Made by a program: the position numbers and the translations under genes
The notes under the pieces: generated by a model
Told to the model about the DNA's origin: nothing
Seen by the model: only the letters and a program-made list of their open reading frames with translations
Databases searched by the model: none
Assembly: GCA_044344145.1 (NCBI GenBank)
Contig: JBIJDM010000163.1
Coordinates: 1-6,748, forward strand
Direction: 5' to 3'
Length of the DNA: 6,748 bases
Source of the DNA: JBAXGE01 sp044344145
GTDB lineage: Bacteria; Planctomycetota; Phycisphaerae; WQYP01
In this document: in pieces, positions 1-6,743 of the stretch
Layout of the letters: each line of letters begins with the position of its first letter
Position numbering within the stretch: position 1 is the first letter of the stretch

Positions 1-829
1 CGAGTTCCACTTGACTGAGTAACCAGCGGGAGACGACCTGGTCCCACGGCCATTGGGGGAGTGCGGCCATGCTGGCGTAGGCTTCAAAGAGAACGCTATA
101 TGTTTCGGGCAGGGTGTGATGCAGACGCTGCCAGGTCAGGGTGAGCTCCAGCAAATCTTCCAGCGGATGACCGCCGCGATGGTACAGGGCGTCCACGATG
201 CAGCAGACCTGCTGCTCGTCATCCCATAACAGGGCCGCGGGGCCCATGCCGCCGTGAATCCAGCCGCGCGGCCAAGGTTCGCAGTCGGACAGTTCGCCTG
301 TAAGACGGTCCCAGGCGGCGTCGTGCAGCCACGGGGCGTCTTGCCGGGTGCGCAGGGTGGTCAGGGCCGCGTCCAAGCGTTGCGGCAGACTCTGGTGCTG
401 CAATTCCAGTGGCAAGGGCATCATGGCCAATAGGCCGTGCAGCCACGCCAAACGCAAACCGAGATGACTGAACATGGTGCCAGTCCAGCGTTCCAGCGCC
501 AGATGTTGGCCGCTGACATTCTGCCAGAGACCCATGGTTTCGCCCTGCGGGCCATCGGCCAGCCACGCGCCCGCGGTGGTGCGCACCGGCGCGGGGACGG
601 GGAACTGTTGACTGCGCAGGGCCTCAAACAGATCGAACATGGTGCTGATATGGAGGGGGCTGTGGCGGGCGGGCCAGAAGGCGAGGGTGTATTCACGTCC
701 GCCGGCGGTGAGTAATTCGTAGGTGGTGGCCTGCGTGCCGCGCTGCAAGCGGCGGAAGCGCATGATCCGGCCCAGGGTGTAGGTGCGGGCGCACAGGCCG
801 TTGAGCAGATACGCCAGTTGGTCATCCAT
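1..829 (-). CDS. APH/homoserine-kinase-fold protein, probable pseudokinase; C-terminus beyond window
   Basis: This frame is open from an ATG at 829 to the left edge, giving 276 codons with the C-terminus missing. It resembles the aminoglycoside phosphotransferase/type II homoserine kinase fold. The N-lobe has a Gly-rich strand (GTQATTY, about residues 31-37), a beta strand REYTLAFW (45-52) and the hinge-side motif PVPAPV (77-82). The C-lobe has a catalytic-loop-like segment IHGGMGPAALLW (191-202), a metal-site-like IVDALY (211-216) and HPLEDL (221-226). Active family members have HGDxxxxN in the loop. Here the Asp is Gly194 and the Asn is Ala199. The N-lobe Asn and Lys/Arg usually found near residues 34 and 50 are both Ala. 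Only Asp213 of the metal site remains. I therefore infer a non-catalytic or strongly divergent kinase; the substrate is unknown. The start lies 8 bp after the smpB stop, suggesting co-transcription. The fold call is fairly firm and any specific function is not. Confidence 0.72.
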   Translation of the reverse strand, partial: MDDQLAYLLNGLCARTYTLGRIMRFRRLQRGTQATTYELLTAGGREYTLAFWPARHSPLHISTMFDLFEALRSQQFPVPAPVRTTAGAWLADGPQGETMGLWQNVSGQHLALERWTGTMFSHLGLRLAWLHGLLAMMPLPLELQHQSLPQRLDAALTTLRTRQDAPWLHDAAWDRLTGELSDCEPWPRGWIHGGMGPAALLWDDEQQVCCIVDALYHRGGHPLEDLLELTLTWQRLHHTLPETYSVLFEAYASMAALPQWPWDQVVSRWLLSQVEL

Positions 830-835
830 GGAGCA

Positions 836-839
836 CCCT
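836..839 (-). promoter_or_regulatory. Shine-Dalgarno-like AGGG of the kinase-like gene, overlapping the smpB stop
   Basis: The minus strand reads TAGGGTGCTCCATG. The AGGG uses the last two bases of the smpB TAG stop and sits 6 nt before the ATG at 829. This supports that start and suggests a ribosome ending smpB could reinitiate on the next gene. The match to the anti-SD is only four bases. Confidence 0.45.
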
Positions 840-1326
840 AGAAACCGCCGCGCCGCACGGCGCGCTGCATTTCGCGTTTCACATCGCGTTCCTTGATGGC
901 TTCGCGTTTGTCGCCCTTGGTTTTGCCTTTGCAGACCGCGAGGCAGACTTTGATGTTGCCGCGTTTGAAGTACATGTCCAGACAGATCAGGGTCAGGCCT
1001 TTGTCCGCCTGCAGCCGTTGGCCCAGCCGCAACAGTTCGCGCCGGTGCAGGAGCAGTTTGCGGGTGCGGGTGGGATCGTGATTGTATTTATTGGCCTGCT
1101 CGTATTCGTCAATATGGCAGCCCAGCAGGAAGGCCTCCCCACCGCGCAGGACGGCAAAGGCCTGACCAAGCTGGACCCGGCCCAAGCGAATGGACTTGAC
1201 CTCGCTGCCAACCAAAGCGATGCCGGCCTCGAATTTTTCGAGAATGTGGTAATCGAACGAGGCCCGCCGGTTATGGATGTGCGGGGCGTTCTTATCCTGC
1301 TCAGAAGATGCGGAAGATTTCGCCAT
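838..1326 (-). CDS. smpB: SsrA-binding protein SmpB
   Basis: SmpB binds tmRNA (SsrA) and places it in the empty A site of stalled ribosomes, allowing trans-translation, tagging of the unfinished protein and ribosome release. The product is 162 aa, the normal family length. Visible family signatures are NRRASFDYHILEKFEAGI (19-36), GSEVKSIR (40-47), the beta-barrel segment EYEQANKYNHDP (74-85) followed by RKLLLHRREL (89-98), and GKTKGDKRE (134-142). After DKR comes a basic 21-residue tail, matching the length of the E. coli tail that enters the mRNA channel. The ATG at 1326 gives the typical short N-terminus (MAKSS). An in-frame ATG at 1440 would add 38 atypical residues and fill almost the whole divergent promoter region, so it is rejected. 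No purine-rich SD precedes 1326; instead a -10 box lies 6 nt upstream. No ssrA gene is visible in this window. Confidence 0.95.
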   Translation of the reverse strand: MAKSSASSEQDKNAPHIHNRRASFDYHILEKFEAGIALVGSEVKSIRLGRVQLGQAFAVLRGGEAFLLGCHIDEYEQANKYNHDPTRTRKLLLHRRELLRLGQRLQADKGLTLICLDMYFKRGNIKVCLAVCKGKTKGDKREAIKERDVKREMQRAVRRGGF

Positions 1327-1332
1327 GTGGGT

Positions 1333-1360
1333 AGTATAGCCGATTAAAACCACGACCCAA
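1333..1360 (-). promoter_or_regulatory. smpB promoter (TTGGGT-16-TATACT), possibly giving a leaderless mRNA
   Basis: On the minus strand TATACT occupies 1338-1333, a 5/6 match to the sigma70-type -10 box. TTGGGT at 1360-1355 lies 16 bp upstream as a modest -35. Six bases (ACCCAC) separate the -10 box from the smpB ATG, so initiation at the usual 7-nt distance would fall on the A of ATG. The start codon has no SD, which fits a leaderless transcript. Read from sequence only; no transcription start data were available. Confidence 0.6.
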
Positions 1361-1412
1361 AACGCGGCCGGGCCAATCTGGCCAAGAGCGCAAAGAATCC
1401 CGGTGGTCCGCC

Positions 1413-1441
1413 TTGCCCGTATGCGGGGGATATGGAACAAT
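1413..1441 (+). promoter_or_regulatory. weak candidate promoter of yqgE-polA (TTGCCC-17-AACAAT)
   Basis: TTGCCC (1413-1418) and AACAAT (1436-1441) each match the sigma70-type consensus at four of six positions and are 17 bp apart. The -10 candidate ends 6 nt before the yqgE ATG at 1448, the same geometry as at smpB. It lacks the conserved first T of the -10 box, so this is a tentative call. Some promoter is expected here because smpB is transcribed the opposite way. Confidence 0.25.
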
Positions 1442-1447
1442 GGGGGT

Positions 1448-2011
1448 ATGTTAAAACCGCGTCCGGATAATCTTCAGGGGTTTGTGTTGCTGGCCGCACC
1501 GGAATTGGAGGATGCCAATTTCCGCCGTGCGCTGATCTTGATCCTGCGCCACGACGAACAGGGGGCGTTGGGGATCATATTGAACCGGCCCATGGAAACC
1601 ACGGTCGAGGTGATCTGGAATTTCCTCGGGGGCGCCGGGCCATGTCCCAGCAGTGCCCCGCTGTATCAGGGTGGCCCGTGCGAGAGTACGGCCATCGCTC
1701 TGCATGACCACGCCGATATGGGTGATCAGGTGTGTCCGGGCATTTACTATACCGGCGATGCCACCTGGCACGGACAGTTGTTGGAACAATCCCCGCTGAC
1801 GCGGATTTTCATCGGTTATGCAGGCTGGGGGCCGGGACAGTTGGAAAGTGAATTGGCCATCGGTTCGTGGTATGTGGCCAAATTGGATAACGAGCAATTG
1901 CTGGCCACCCCGCCGGACTTGTGGGAGGTTTTGATGGAAGCCATCCATCCCACGCACAGCGCCCCCAACGTGGACCAGCGTTTCATCCCCCCCGACCCCT
2001 CGCTGAATTGA
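1448..2011 (+). CDS. yqgE: YqgE/AlgH family protein (DUF179)
   Basis: This 187-aa protein matches the YqgE/AlgH family in length and signatures. It has LQGFVLLAAPEL near the N-terminus (9-20), FRRALILILRHDEQGALGIILNRP (25-48, including His35 and the LNRP turn), YQGGP (73-77) and the hallmark GYAGWGPGQLE (123-133), followed by W141. The family's biochemical role is not established; AlgH was named for a link to alginate production in Pseudomonas, and I infer no such role here. It is probably cytoplasmic, as no signal peptide or membrane segment is apparent. The ATG at 1448 was chosen because it gives the usual short lead into the first strand. In-frame starts at 1421 (ATG) and 1403 (GTG) would add 9 or 15 residues without a better SD. 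It leads into polA with only 7 bp between, so the two are probably co-transcribed. Confidence 0.9.
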   Translation: MLKPRPDNLQGFVLLAAPELEDANFRRALILILRHDEQGALGIILNRPMETTVEVIWNFLGGAGPCPSSAPLYQGGPCESTAIALHDHADMGDQVCPGIYYTGDATWHGQLLEQSPLTRIFIGYAGWGPGQLESELAIGSWYVAKLDNEQLLATPPDLWEVLMEAIHPTHSAPNVDQRFIPPDPSLN

Positions 2012-2013
2012 GG
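2010..2013 (+). promoter_or_regulatory. Shine-Dalgarno GAGG of polA, overlapping the yqgE stop
   Basis: GAGG begins within the TGA stop of yqgE (2009-2011) and lies 5 nt before the polA ATG at 2019. The arrangement supports this start and suggests translational coupling between yqgE and polA. Confidence 0.55.
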
Positions 2014-2018
2014 CCCGC

Positions 2019-4847
2019 ATGGCGGAAGCCATTTATATCATTGACGGCCATGCCCAGATTTACCGGGCCTATCACGCATTGACGGGACTGAGCAGCCCCA
2101 GCGGTGAACCGACCAATGCCACGTATGGCTTTGTGGCGATGTTGCAGAAGCTCAACGAATCGCGCCGGCCCAGCCATGTGGTGGTGGCGATGGACCTGGC
2201 CGGGGGATCGGCCGCCCGGCTGGCGCTGGATACCCAATACAAAGCCACGCGCAAGCCCATGCCCGATGACATGCTGCCGCAGATTATGCGCATCCGCGAG
2301 ATTCTGGGGCTATTGGGCGTGCCGGTGTATGAATCCGCGGGTTTTGAGGCGGACGATGTGATTGCCACGCTGGTGCGGCAAATCCGCGTCGATCCGCAGC
2401 ACGCCCAGACGGAAGTGTATATTTGCAGCAAAGACAAAGACCTGGAACAACTGATCAATGAGACCACGTGGATGTATGACATCCAAACGCTGGAGCAACT
2501 GGACGCGGCGGGGCTGGTCAATAAAAAAGGCTATCCGCCCGAGCATGTGCGCGATGTGCTGGCCCTGACCGGCGATACCTCGGATAACATCCCCGGCATT
2601 CCCGGCGTGGGGCCCAAAACGGCGGCGAAATGGATCAGCCAATATGGCTCGCTGGACGGCGTATTGGCTCATCGAGAGGAAATTGCCGGCAAGATCGGCG
2701 AGGCGCTGCGCGCCCATGCAGGGGTGCTGGATAAGAGCCGCGAACTGGTGCGGCTGATTGATGATGTGCCTATTACGCTGGACTGGACACAAGCCCAGTG
2801 GCGGCAGGAGCAATGGCCGAAATTGGTGGACGTGTTCCGCACGCTGGGGTTCAACCGGTTTTTAGCCCAGCTTAATCCCGGCAGCCCCCCTGCCACCGTG
2901 CCCAAATCTGCACCCAAAGCGAAACCCGTGGCGGAATTGCCCATGGGCGGATTGTTCGCGGCCATCCCGCCGGAAACACCCGCAGTGGATGCGGACAACC
3001 CCGGAAGCGATGCCCCGGCCCCGGTGGTTATGGGCCTGCCCCCCACCGATGGGGAATATCTGCTGGTGAATGATCCAGCCGCCATGACGGCCATGCTGGC
3101 GGAATTGCGTACCGCGCTGGCCGCGCCAGGCGCGTATTTGTCGCTGGATACGGAAACGGATAGTCTGGGCGCGATGACCAGCCAGATGTGCGGGCTGTCA
3201 TTATCGGCGGGACAGAAACGCGGGTTTTATGTGCCGGTCATGGGGCCGGGAGCGGGACTGAGTCTGGAAGAAGTACAGACGGCAATAGGCCCATTGCTGG
3301 CAGAGCCAACCATCCGCAAGGTGGGGCAGAATCTGAAGTATGACTGCAATGTGCTGCGGCGGCATGGCCTGCCGGTGGCGGGCATTTGGTTTGATACCAT
3401 GATTGCCAGTTACCTGATTGCCGCCCAGCGCGCATCGCACAGTCTGGATGCGCTGGTGGCAGAGTATTTCGGCATGGCCATGATTCCGCTGACGGATTTG
3501 ATCGGCAAGGGCAGCCAGCAACGCAGTTTTGCGTCGGTGGATTTGCCCACGGCCGCACGGTATGCGGCGGAAGATGCGGAGATGACCTGGCGGTTGGTTG
3601 GCGTCTTACAGCCGCAGATTGCCGCGCAGGAGATGCAACCGCTGCTGGATATGGAAATGGGGCTGATGCAGACGCTGGCGGATATGGAATTTGCCGGCGT
3701 GCGGATGGATTTGGACTATCTGCGCGAACTGCAGAAGACCTTCGGGCAGAAGATTGACGACCTGCGCGGCGAAATCCGTCAACTGGCGGGGACGGAATTT
3801 AATCTCGACTCGCCCAAGCAGTTGGGGCAGGTGCTGTTCGAGAAACTCGGTCTGCCGGTGATCAAGAAAACCAAGACGGGCGTGAGTACGGATATTGATG
3901 TGCTGGAAGCGCTGGCACCGCAGCATCCGCTGCCGGCGAAGATGGTGGAATACCGGCAGTATACCAAGCTCAAGAGCGGGTTTATTGACGGCCTGCTGAC
4001 GCTGACCGACCCGGTCACGCAGCGGCTGCATACCAGTTATAACCAGACGGTCACGGCCACGGGGCGGCTATCGAGCAGTGATCCGAATTTGCAGAATATC
4101 CCGATCCGCAGCGAAGCGGGCCGGCAGATCCGCCGGGCGTTTATCGCCCCGCCGGGGGGCAAGCTGCTGGCGGCGGATTACTCGCAGATTGAGTTGCGGG
4201 TGTTGGCGCATTACAGCGCCGATGCGGCACTGCTGAAAGCCTTTGCGGAAGATCAGGATATTCACCGCGTGGTGGCAGCGGAGATTTATGGGATACCCAC
4301 CGCAGAAGTCACCGACGCCCAGCGCGGCGTGGCCAAGACGGTGAACTTTGGCATTATTTATGGCCAGACGGGCTTTGGGCTGGCGCGGGTGCTGGGGATA
4401 CCCCAGAACGAGGCGGAACGGTTTATCAAGGCGTATCGCGACCGGTTCCCGGGCATCGCGGAATTCAATCTCACGTGTCTGAATCAGGCCAGCATGCAGG
4501 GATTCGTCACCACGCTGCTGGGCCGACGGCGGATGATCCCCGATATCAATTCCAACCAGATTGCACGGCGGCAATTCGCCCAGCGCACAGCGCTGAACAG
4601 TGTGATTCAGGGTTCGGCGGCGGATTTGATCAAGCTGGCGATGGTCAAACTACACCAAACGCTGACGCAAACCCCACACCTGCAGGCGCGGATGCTGATG
4701 CAGATTCATGACGAATTGGTGGTGGAGTGCCCCACCGCACAGGCGGACGCCGTGGCCGCGGTGATGCGCCAGACCATGACCGAGGCCATGAGCCTGCGCG
4801 TGCCGCTGAAAGTAGAATTGGAATGCGCGGATAATTGGCTGGAATAA
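2019..4847 (+). CDS. polA: DNA polymerase I with 5' nuclease, proofreading 3'-5' exonuclease and polymerase domains
   Basis: PolA fills gaps in excision repair and replaces Okazaki-fragment RNA primers by nick translation. At 942 aa it is complete (E. coli has 928). The 5' nuclease domain (about 1-285) keeps the acidic metal ligands: Asp9 in IIDGHAQIYRAYHA, Asp59, EADD (110-113), SKDKD (137-141) and GDTSDNIPGIPGVGPKTA (185-202), the last being the helix-hairpin-helix region. A Pro/Ala-rich linker (about 286-344) follows. The 3'-5' exonuclease domain (about 345-535) is intact: LDTETDSL (Asp377, Glu379), GQNLKYD (Asp442) and YAAEDAEMT (Tyr515, Asp519). The polymerase domain (about 540-942) has TGRLSSSDPNLQNIPIR (681-697), motif A ADYSQIELR (Asp720, Glu725), the O-helix Arg769/Lys773 with NFGIIYG (776-782) and motif C MQIHDELVVE (Asp898). 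All three activities should be functional. The second Arg of the common O-helix RRxxK is Gly770, a position known to vary. The gene lies downstream of yqgE and converges on lepA. Confidence 0.98.
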   Translation: MAEAIYIIDGHAQIYRAYHALTGLSSPSGEPTNATYGFVAMLQKLNESRRPSHVVVAMDLAGGSAARLALDTQYKATRKPMPDDMLPQIMRIREILGLLGVPVYESAGFEADDVIATLVRQIRVDPQHAQTEVYICSKDKDLEQLINETTWMYDIQTLEQLDAAGLVNKKGYPPEHVRDVLALTGDTSDNIPGIPGVGPKTAAKWISQYGSLDGVLAHREEIAGKIGEALRAHAGVLDKSRELVRLIDDVPITLDWTQAQWRQEQWPKLVDVFRTLGFNRFLAQLNPGSPPATVPKSAPKAKPVAELPMGGLFAAIPPETPAVDADNPGSDAPAPVVMGLPPTDGEYLLVNDPAAMTAMLAELRTALAAPGAYLSLDTETDSLGAMTSQMCGLSLSAGQKRGFYVPVMGPGAGLSLEEVQTAIGPLLAEPTIRKVGQNLKYDCNVLRRHGLPVAGIWFDTMIASYLIAAQRASHSLDALVAEYFGMAMIPLTDLIGKGSQQRSFASVDLPTAARYAAEDAEMTWRLVGVLQPQIAAQEMQPLLDMEMGLMQTLADMEFAGVRMDLDYLRELQKTFGQKIDDLRGEIRQLAGTEFNLDSPKQLGQVLFEKLGLPVIKKTKTGVSTDIDVLEALAPQHPLPAKMVEYRQYTKLKSGFIDGLLTLTDPVTQRLHTSYNQTVTATGRLSSSDPNLQNIPIRSEAGRQIRRAFIAPPGGKLLAADYSQIELRVLAHYSADAALLKAFAEDQDIHRVVAAEIYGIPTAEVTDAQRGVAKTVNFGIIYGQTGFGLARVLGIPQNEAERFIKAYRDRFPGIAEFNLTCLNQASMQGFVTTLLGRRRMIPDINSNQIARRQFAQRTALNSVIQGSAADLIKLAMVKLHQTLTQTPHLQARMLMQIHDELVVECPTAQADAVAAVMRQTMTEAMSLRVPLKVELECADNWLE

Positions 4848-4872
4848 AAAAGGGCACGCCAGTGGCATGCCC
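4846..4872 (-). terminator. intrinsic terminator of lepA, overlapping the polA stop codon
   Basis: In the minus-strand RNA, GGGCAUGCC pairs with GGCGUGCCC around an ACU loop (4872-4852). This is a continuous 9-bp stem with one U-G wobble, followed directly by six U (4851-4846). It lies 27 bp after the lepA stop. In the plus-strand RNA the wobble position becomes a C-A mismatch, and no U-tract follows the hairpin, so it is built for lepA and at most helps polA transcripts weakly. The T-tract includes the last two bases of the polA TAA stop. Confidence 0.88.
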
Positions 4873-4899
4873 TCGGGGTCGTCGTTGGTGGGCGTGTAA

Positions 4900-6702
4900 T
4901 TACTCGCCGGATTCCAGAATCGCCATGAATGCTTCCTGGGGGATTTCCACCCGCCCGACCTGCTTCATGCGCTTCTTGCCTTCCTTCTGCTTTTCCAACA
5001 ATTTGCGTTTACGGCTCACATCACCGCCGTAGCACTTGGCCGTGACGTTTTTCCGCATGGCGGAGATACTTTCGCGGGCGATCACGCGGCTGCCGATGGC
5101 GGCCTGGATGGCCACTTCGAACATGTGGCGACCGATTTCTTCCTTGAGCTTGCGGATGATGGCCCGGCCGCGGGTGTCGGCCTTGCTGCGGTGGACAATC
5201 AGCGACAGGGCGCTGATCTTGTCGCCGGCGACGAGAATATCCATCTTGACCAGATCATCGGAATGGAAGCCCAGCAATTCGTAGTCGAGCGTGCCGTAGC
5301 CCTGGGTGGCGGTTTTGAGCTTGTCGAAGAAATCGAAGATCACTTCGGCCAGCGGGATTTCGTATTCCAAAATCACGCGGTCGGTGGTGATGAATTCGGT
5401 TTTCTTATACACGCCGCGCCGTTCCTGACAGAGCTTGGTGACATCGCCGATGTTGCGCGCGGGGATGATGATGTTGGCGCGGATGATCGGTTCGCGGATT
5501 TCCTCATAGTGGCCGGCATCGGGCAGGTCGCTGGCGGAGTCGATGCTCTTGGATGAGCCATCGGCCATGACGACTTCGTAGGGCACGGTCGGCGCGGTCT
5601 GGATGACCTCGATATTGAATTCGCGTTCCAGACGTTCCTGCACGATTTCCATGTGCAGCAGGCCCAGGAAGCCGCAGCGGAAACCAAAGCCCAGCGCGTC
5701 GGAGGTTTCGGGCTCGAAGGTGAAGCTGCTGTCATTGAGCCGCAGCTTTTCCAGCGCTTCGCGGAGCTGGGTATATTCGGTATTCTGGCCGGGGTAAAAA
5801 TCGCAGAAGACCATCTGCTTGGGCGGTTTGTAACCGGGCAGAGGTTCGAGGGCCGGGGTGTTGGCATCGGTGATGGTATCGCCGATGTTCACATCCTGAA
5901 TGGCCTTGATATTGGCGACGATGAAACCCACTTCGCCCGCGCCCAGCGAGTCCACCTGCGTGGGCCGGGGCATGAACTTGCCCAGATCGGTGACGTTGTA
6001 ATAGGCGTTCTTGCCCATCATGCGGATTTTCTGGCCCTTGGTCAGAATACCGTTGATCACACGGATATAGACCACCACGCCGCGATAATCGTCGTATTTG
6101 CTGTCGAAAATCAGCGCCTGAAGGGGCGCATCCACCGACCCGCGCGGGCCGGGAAGTTTTTCGACGATGGCTTTGAGCAGTTCATCAATGCCCAAGCCGG
6201 TCTTGGCGGAGATGGGCACGCAGGAGAGGGCATCAATGCCCAGAACATGCTCCATTTCCTCGGCGGTGGCATCGGTCTGGGCGGAGGGTAAATCCACCTT
6301 GTTGATGACGGGGACAATTTCGAGTTCCGCATTGATGGCGGCATAGGCATTGGCCACGGTCTGGGCCTGCACGCCCTGGGTGGCATCGCACAGCAACAGC
6401 GCGCCTTCGCACGCCTGCAGGGCCTTGGCGACTTCGTAATGGAAATCCACATGGCCGGGGGTGTCAATCAGATTGAGCATGTAGACCACGCCGGTATCGG
6501 GGTGCTTGTACTGCACCGACACGGCGGAAGCTTTGATGGTGATGCCGCGTTCTTTTTCCAAATCCATATCATCGAGGAACTGCGATTCCATCTCGCGCTT
6601 GGTGATGGCGCCGGTGCGTTCCAGCAGGCGATCGGCCAGCGTGGACTTGCCGTGGTCAATGTGGGCGATGATGCAGAAATTTCGTATCAGCGAACGATCC
6701 AT
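4900..6702 (-). CDS. lepA: elongation factor 4 (LepA), translational GTPase
   Basis: LepA/EF4 is a ribosome-dependent GTPase related to EF-G, proposed to remodel or back-translocate ribosomes and to assist initiation or 30S biogenesis; its exact role is still debated. The 600-aa product has the usual family length. GTPase motifs are G1 AHIDHGKST (13-21), G2 GITIK (53-57), G3 DTPGH (80-84, His84 being the presumed catalytic His), G4 NKVD (134-137) and G5 SAK (165-167). Elongation-factor domains follow, including the FRCGFLGLLHMEIVQERLER segment. The LepA-specific C-terminal domain is clear from TAKCYGGDVSRKRKLLEKQ and GKKRMKQVGRVEIPQEAF. After G3, the residue that is commonly Ser in DFSYEV is His88, probably a lineage difference. 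The ATG at 6702 gives the canonical short start MDRSLIRNFCIIAHIDHGKS. Transcription runs from an adjacent promoter towards a strong terminator before polA, so it can be monocistronic as far as the window shows. Confidence 0.98.
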   Translation of the reverse strand: MDRSLIRNFCIIAHIDHGKSTLADRLLERTGAITKREMESQFLDDMDLEKERGITIKASAVSVQYKHPDTGVVYMLNLIDTPGHVDFHYEVAKALQACEGALLLCDATQGVQAQTVANAYAAINAELEIVPVINKVDLPSAQTDATAEEMEHVLGIDALSCVPISAKTGLGIDELLKAIVEKLPGPRGSVDAPLQALIFDSKYDDYRGVVVYIRVINGILTKGQKIRMMGKNAYYNVTDLGKFMPRPTQVDSLGAGEVGFIVANIKAIQDVNIGDTITDANTPALEPLPGYKPPKQMVFCDFYPGQNTEYTQLREALEKLRLNDSSFTFEPETSDALGFGFRCGFLGLLHMEIVQERLEREFNIEVIQTAPTVPYEVVMADGSSKSIDSASDLPDAGHYEEIREPIIRANIIIPARNIGDVTKLCQERRGVYKKTEFITTDRVILEYEIPLAEVIFDFFDKLKTATQGYGTLDYELLGFHSDDLVKMDILVAGDKISALSLIVHRSKADTRGRAIIRKLKEEIGRHMFEVAIQAAIGSRVIARESISAMRKNVTAKCYGGDVSRKRKLLEKQKEGKKRMKQVGRVEIPQEAFMAILESGE

Positions 6703-6708
6703 CGAATA

Positions 6709-6713
6709 CTTCC
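6709..6713 (-). promoter_or_regulatory. Shine-Dalgarno-like GGAAG of lepA
   Basis: GGAAG on the minus strand lies 6 nt before the lepA ATG at 6702, a suitable spacing that supports this start. In contrast to smpB, lepA therefore appears to have a conventional leader. Confidence 0.5.
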
Positions 6714-6734
6714 GTAAAGGACTTAAAACCCGGG

Positions 6735-6743
6735 ATTATAACA
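6735..6743 (-). promoter_or_regulatory. extended -10 promoter element of lepA (TGTTATAAT)
   Basis: A perfect TATAAT occupies 6740-6735 on the minus strand, preceded by TG one base upstream (6743-6742), the extended -10 form. The -35 position lies outside the window. Initiation near 6729-6728 would give a leader of about 26-27 nt containing the GGAAG ribosome-binding site. The bases between the -10 box and the predicted start are CCCGGG, an unusually GC-rich discriminator. Confidence 0.7.

Noticed and set aside
219..825. Two other minus-strand open frames in the same interval as the kinase-like gene.
   Set aside because: Their translations are low-complexity Ala/Pro/Arg/Ser sequence. The third frame, open from 829 to the window edge, carries kinase-fold motifs and abuts smpB.
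1371..1383. Small inverted repeat GGCCA-ATC-TGGCC, 10 bp upstream of the smpB -35 box, a possible operator.
   Set aside because: Arms of only 5 bp made largely of G and C are expected by chance in this GC-rich sequence, and no second copy or known operator match was seen.
838..1440. N-terminally extended SmpB starting at the ATG at 1440, with a hydrophobic stretch before MAKSS.
   Set aside because: The extra 38 residues do not fit the family, would cover the divergent promoter region, and a better start at 1326 has its own promoter.
3606..4574. Long minus-strand open frames antisense to polA.
   Set aside because: They mirror the codon bias of polA, have no recognisable motif, and lie entirely within a confidently identified gene.
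4848..4899. Possible small RNA or hidden gene in the polA-lepA gap.
   Set aside because: The 52-bp gap is explained by the lepA terminator hairpin plus a short spacer.
5653..6291. Long plus-strand open frame (212 codons) antisense to lepA.
   Set aside because: It lies wholly inside lepA, shows no recognisable domain, and is the kind of shadow frame that GC-biased third positions produce.
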